The notes beneath the pieces are model-generated. The model did not search any database and was not told where the DNA came from. It worked only from the letters and a program-made list of their open reading frames with translations. From Actinomycetota bacterium (GTDB lineage: Bacteria; Actinomycetota; UBA4738), in assembly GCA_005885015.1 (NCBI GenBank), contig VAYG01000069.1:1-7558 (forward strand): 7,558 nt of DNA. The letters run 5' to 3'. Positions 6,019-7,558 of the stretch are shown one piece after another. Made by a program: the position numbers and the translations under genes. The first letter of the stretch is position 1; every line of letters begins with the position of its first letter.

Positions 6019-6021
6019 CCC

Positions 6022-6924
6022 ATGAGCGCGAGGAGTATGGTGGCGGTGATCGGCCTGGTGGTCGTGGCCGGACTGACCGGGGCCGCCTGCGGCGGCGGCG
6101 GCGCGATGAAGGGCACGGCCGCGGTGCCGCGCGCGGCACCCGCCGAGCCCGGCGGCGGCCTCGACCTGGGCCCAATCGCGGGGCCGACCCTCGCCCCGCA
6201 ACCGGCCGACATCGCGGGCGGAGGAACCTTCCAGCTCCCCACGCTCGGCCCGCGGATCATCAAGACGGCGTCGGTCACACTCGACGTCAAGGACGGGACG
6301 TTCGAGCAGCGAGCCCAGGACGTCACCCTCGTGGCCAGCCGGCACGGCGGCTTCGTCTCGTCGTCGCGAACCTCTGGGAGCAAGTTCCTCTCCGGCACGT
6401 TCGTCTTGCGGATCCCGGCGACCCAGTTCGAGGTGGCCCTGGGCGAGCTGAAGGCACTCGGCAAGGTCAAGGGAGAGCAGATCAGCGGCGAGGACGTCAC
6501 GGCCCAATTCGTCGATCTGCAGGCTCGCCTCCGAAACTGGGAGGCGCAGGAGAGCGTCCTGCTCAAGCTCATGGCGAAGTCGACGTCGATCGAGGAGAGC
6601 CTCAAGGTCCAGCGGGCCCTCCAGGACGTCCAGCTGGCCATCGAGGAGATCCGCGGGCAGCTTCGCGTGCTGACCGACCAGACCGACATGTCCACGATCA
6701 CCCTGTCGATGAGTGAGGCCGTTCCGGTCCCCGGTCACACGAGGGCCAACGCGTTCGTCCGAGCGTGGCGGGCTGCCGTTCACGGCACCGTGGCGGTCGT
6801 GACGGCCGTGGTCGTCGGATTCGGCTACCTGGTGCCGGTCCTGGTCATCGCCATCCTCGCGGCGCTGGGATTGTGGGTGTTCCGGCGGGCCAAGTCGCGG
6901 CCGGGGGCCCTCCCCGCGCCTTGA
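6022..6924 (+). CDS. DUF4349 domain membrane-anchored protein
   Basis: The gene encodes 300 residues. The N-terminus is a signal peptide: a short start with one Arg, then MVAVIGLVVVAGLTGAAC. Cys23 followed by Gly residues suggests a lipoprotein, although the residue at -3 is Gly rather than the usual Leu. Residues 25-75 are a Gly/Pro/Ala-rich linker. Residues about 77-232 carry the DUF4349 pattern: RIIKTASVTLDVKDGTFEQ, VASRHGGFVSSS, GTFVLRIPATQFEVALGELK, LGKVKGEQISGEDVTAQFVDL, then a long amphipathic helical hairpin (QARLRNWEAQESVLLKLM to LQDVQLAIEEIRGQLRVL) and STITLSM. A second membrane segment lies at about 263-287 (TAVVVGFGYLVPVLVIAILA), ending in RRAKSR as a cytoplasmic anchor. The bulk is therefore outside the cytoplasmic membrane. 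The family has no firm biochemical role. It is probably transcribed apart from the ligase gene, 95 bases upstream. Confidence 0.88.
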   Translation: MSARSMVAVIGLVVVAGLTGAACGGGGAMKGTAAVPRAAPAEPGGGLDLGPIAGPTLAPQPADIAGGGTFQLPTLGPRIIKTASVTLDVKDGTFEQRAQDVTLVASRHGGFVSSSRTSGSKFLSGTFVLRIPATQFEVALGELKALGKVKGEQISGEDVTAQFVDLQARLRNWEAQESVLLKLMAKSTSIEESLKVQRALQDVQLAIEEIRGQLRVLTDQTDMSTITLSMSEAVPVPGHTRANAFVRAWRAAVHGTVAVVTAVVVGFGYLVPVLVIAILAALGLWVFRRAKSRPGALPAP

Positions 6925-6948
6925 GCCCTCCGGTCAAGCCGGCTGGGT
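6924..6948. terminator. Weak hairpin between convergent DUF4349 and kinase genes
   Basis: CCGG (6930-6933) pairs with CCGG (6939-6942) around a five-base loop holding the kinase stop (6934-6936). CCC (6926-6928) can pair with GGG (6945-6947) across a small internal loop. The gap between the two stop codons is only nine bases. It may be a bidirectional terminator, but the stem is short and lacks T-runs. Confidence 0.3.
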
Positions 6949-7558
6949 GAGAGGGAGGCTGAAGGTGAACCGGCATCCCCCGTCCTGGTTGCAGACGGTG
7001 ATCTGCCCATGGTGTGCCTCGGCGATCCCCCGGGCGATGGCCAGCCCCAGTCCCGCTCCTCCGTTCCCCGCCGGCGTCCTCGCTATCTCGCCGCGAAAGG
7101 CTGGGTCGAACACCCTCGCCAGGTCGGCTCGTGGGATACCGCCACACTGGTCCGACACCGACACGTACGCGTCGCGCTCCTGGATACCGGTCTCCACCCA
7201 GACCGTTCCCCGACTGGGCGTGTGGCGGATGGCGTTGTCGATGAGATTGAAGATGACCCGGGCGACCTCGGAAGGATCGAGGTCGATCTCGGGCGCGCTC
7301 TCCGGCCGGCCCTTGACCGTGACCCCTTTGGCCTCAGCCGAGGCCCTGGCCGTGGCCACGGCGTCGGAGACGAGGTCGCCCAGCGACGTCCGTTCCATGC
7401 GCAATCGCAGGGCACCTGCGTGGATCACGGACAGCTCGAAGAGCTCGTCGACGAGGTGGGCGATCCGCTCGGCCTCGATGCGAAGCGTTCGGTAGTAGCG
7501 CTGCCGGGTCGCCTGATCCGATGCCAGGCCGTCCTCCAGCGCCTCCGCGATCGCCCGC
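6934..7558 (-). CDS. Sensor histidine kinase, C-terminal part (5' end outside window)
   Basis: The window holds the last 207 residues. The first part, RAIAEALEDGLASDQATRQR then RTLRIEAERIAHLVDELFEL, is the second half of a HisKA dimerisation domain; the phospho-accepting His should lie just beyond the right edge. The HATPase_c domain follows: N box VIFNLIDNAIRHTP (101-114), G1 box SDQCGGIP (135-142), F box RVFDPAFRG (148-156) and G2 box GGAGLGLAIARGI (166-178). The end, DGGCRFTFSLPL, is the usual last strand. G1 has CGG in place of the classical GxG, a variant common in actinobacterial kinases, so this need not mean loss of activity. An in-frame GTG at 7428 is not a start, because it would cut the HisKA helix. 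The partner response regulator is not in the window. It converges with the DUF4349 gene. Confidence 0.9.
   Translation of the reverse strand, partial: RAIAEALEDGLASDQATRQRYYRTLRIEAERIAHLVDELFELSVIHAGALRLRMERTSLGDLVSDAVATARASAEAKGVTVKGRPESAPEIDLDPSEVARVIFNLIDNAIRHTPSRGTVWVETGIQERDAYVSVSDQCGGIPRADLARVFDPAFRGEIARTPAGNGGAGLGLAIARGIAEAHHGQITVCNQDGGCRFTFSLPLTQPA

Noticed and set aside
4537..6021. Continuous + strand frame running from inside the Mur ligase gene into the DUF4349 gene
   Set aside because: The part before ATG 6022 is out-of-frame ligase sequence. The strong ribosome binding site at 6009-6018 and the signal peptide fix the DUF4349 start at 6022.
1..7558. tRNA, rRNA, CRISPR array, insertion sequence or attachment site
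   Set aside because: No cloverleaf, spaced direct repeats, transposase motifs or terminal inverted repeats were seen by eye on either strand.

Overview
The window is very GC-rich, with eight protein genes packed closely, few long gaps and several GTG or TTG starts. It has features I associate with Actinomycetota or neighbouring uncultured soil and groundwater lineages: a secreted peptidoglycan-binding protein, a DUF4349 lipoprotein-like protein, a histidine kinase with a CGGI-type G1 box, and at least one probable leaderless start. Gene content alone does not fix the phylum.

Layout: (1) At the left edge is the 3' part of a secreted peptidoglycan-binding-domain protein on + (3-467). (2) On the minus strand, reading right to left from 4167 to 481, come an XdhC-family molybdenum-cofactor insertion factor, a MocA-like cytidylyltransferase, a winged-helix/coiled-coil protein of unknown function, and an M20 metallopeptidase of the carboxypeptidase G2 type. 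The M20 reading frame appears broken near its N-terminus: a well-placed GTG start and ribosome binding site lie in another frame, 120 bases upstream of the first ATG of the conserved frame. (3) Diverging from xdhC across only 22 bases is a Mur ligase (4190-5926) resembling cyanophycin synthetase without its ATP-grasp domain. (4) Next on + is a DUF4349 membrane protein (6022-6924), convergent with the 3' end of a sensor histidine kinase (6934-7558) that runs off the right edge.

How the genes may work together: XdhC and MocA are the usual late maturation pair for molybdenum hydroxylases (xanthine or CO dehydrogenase family), but no hydroxylase subunit is present here. The divergent ligase would form an amide bond using ATP, while the M20 enzyme would hydrolyse one. 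That they belong to one pathway is only an inference from position. The strongest candidate for something undescribed is the compact cyanophycin-synthetase-like ligase with its molybdenum-cofactor neighbours. A secondary oddity is that many stop codons here sit inside or beside small GC-rich hairpins.
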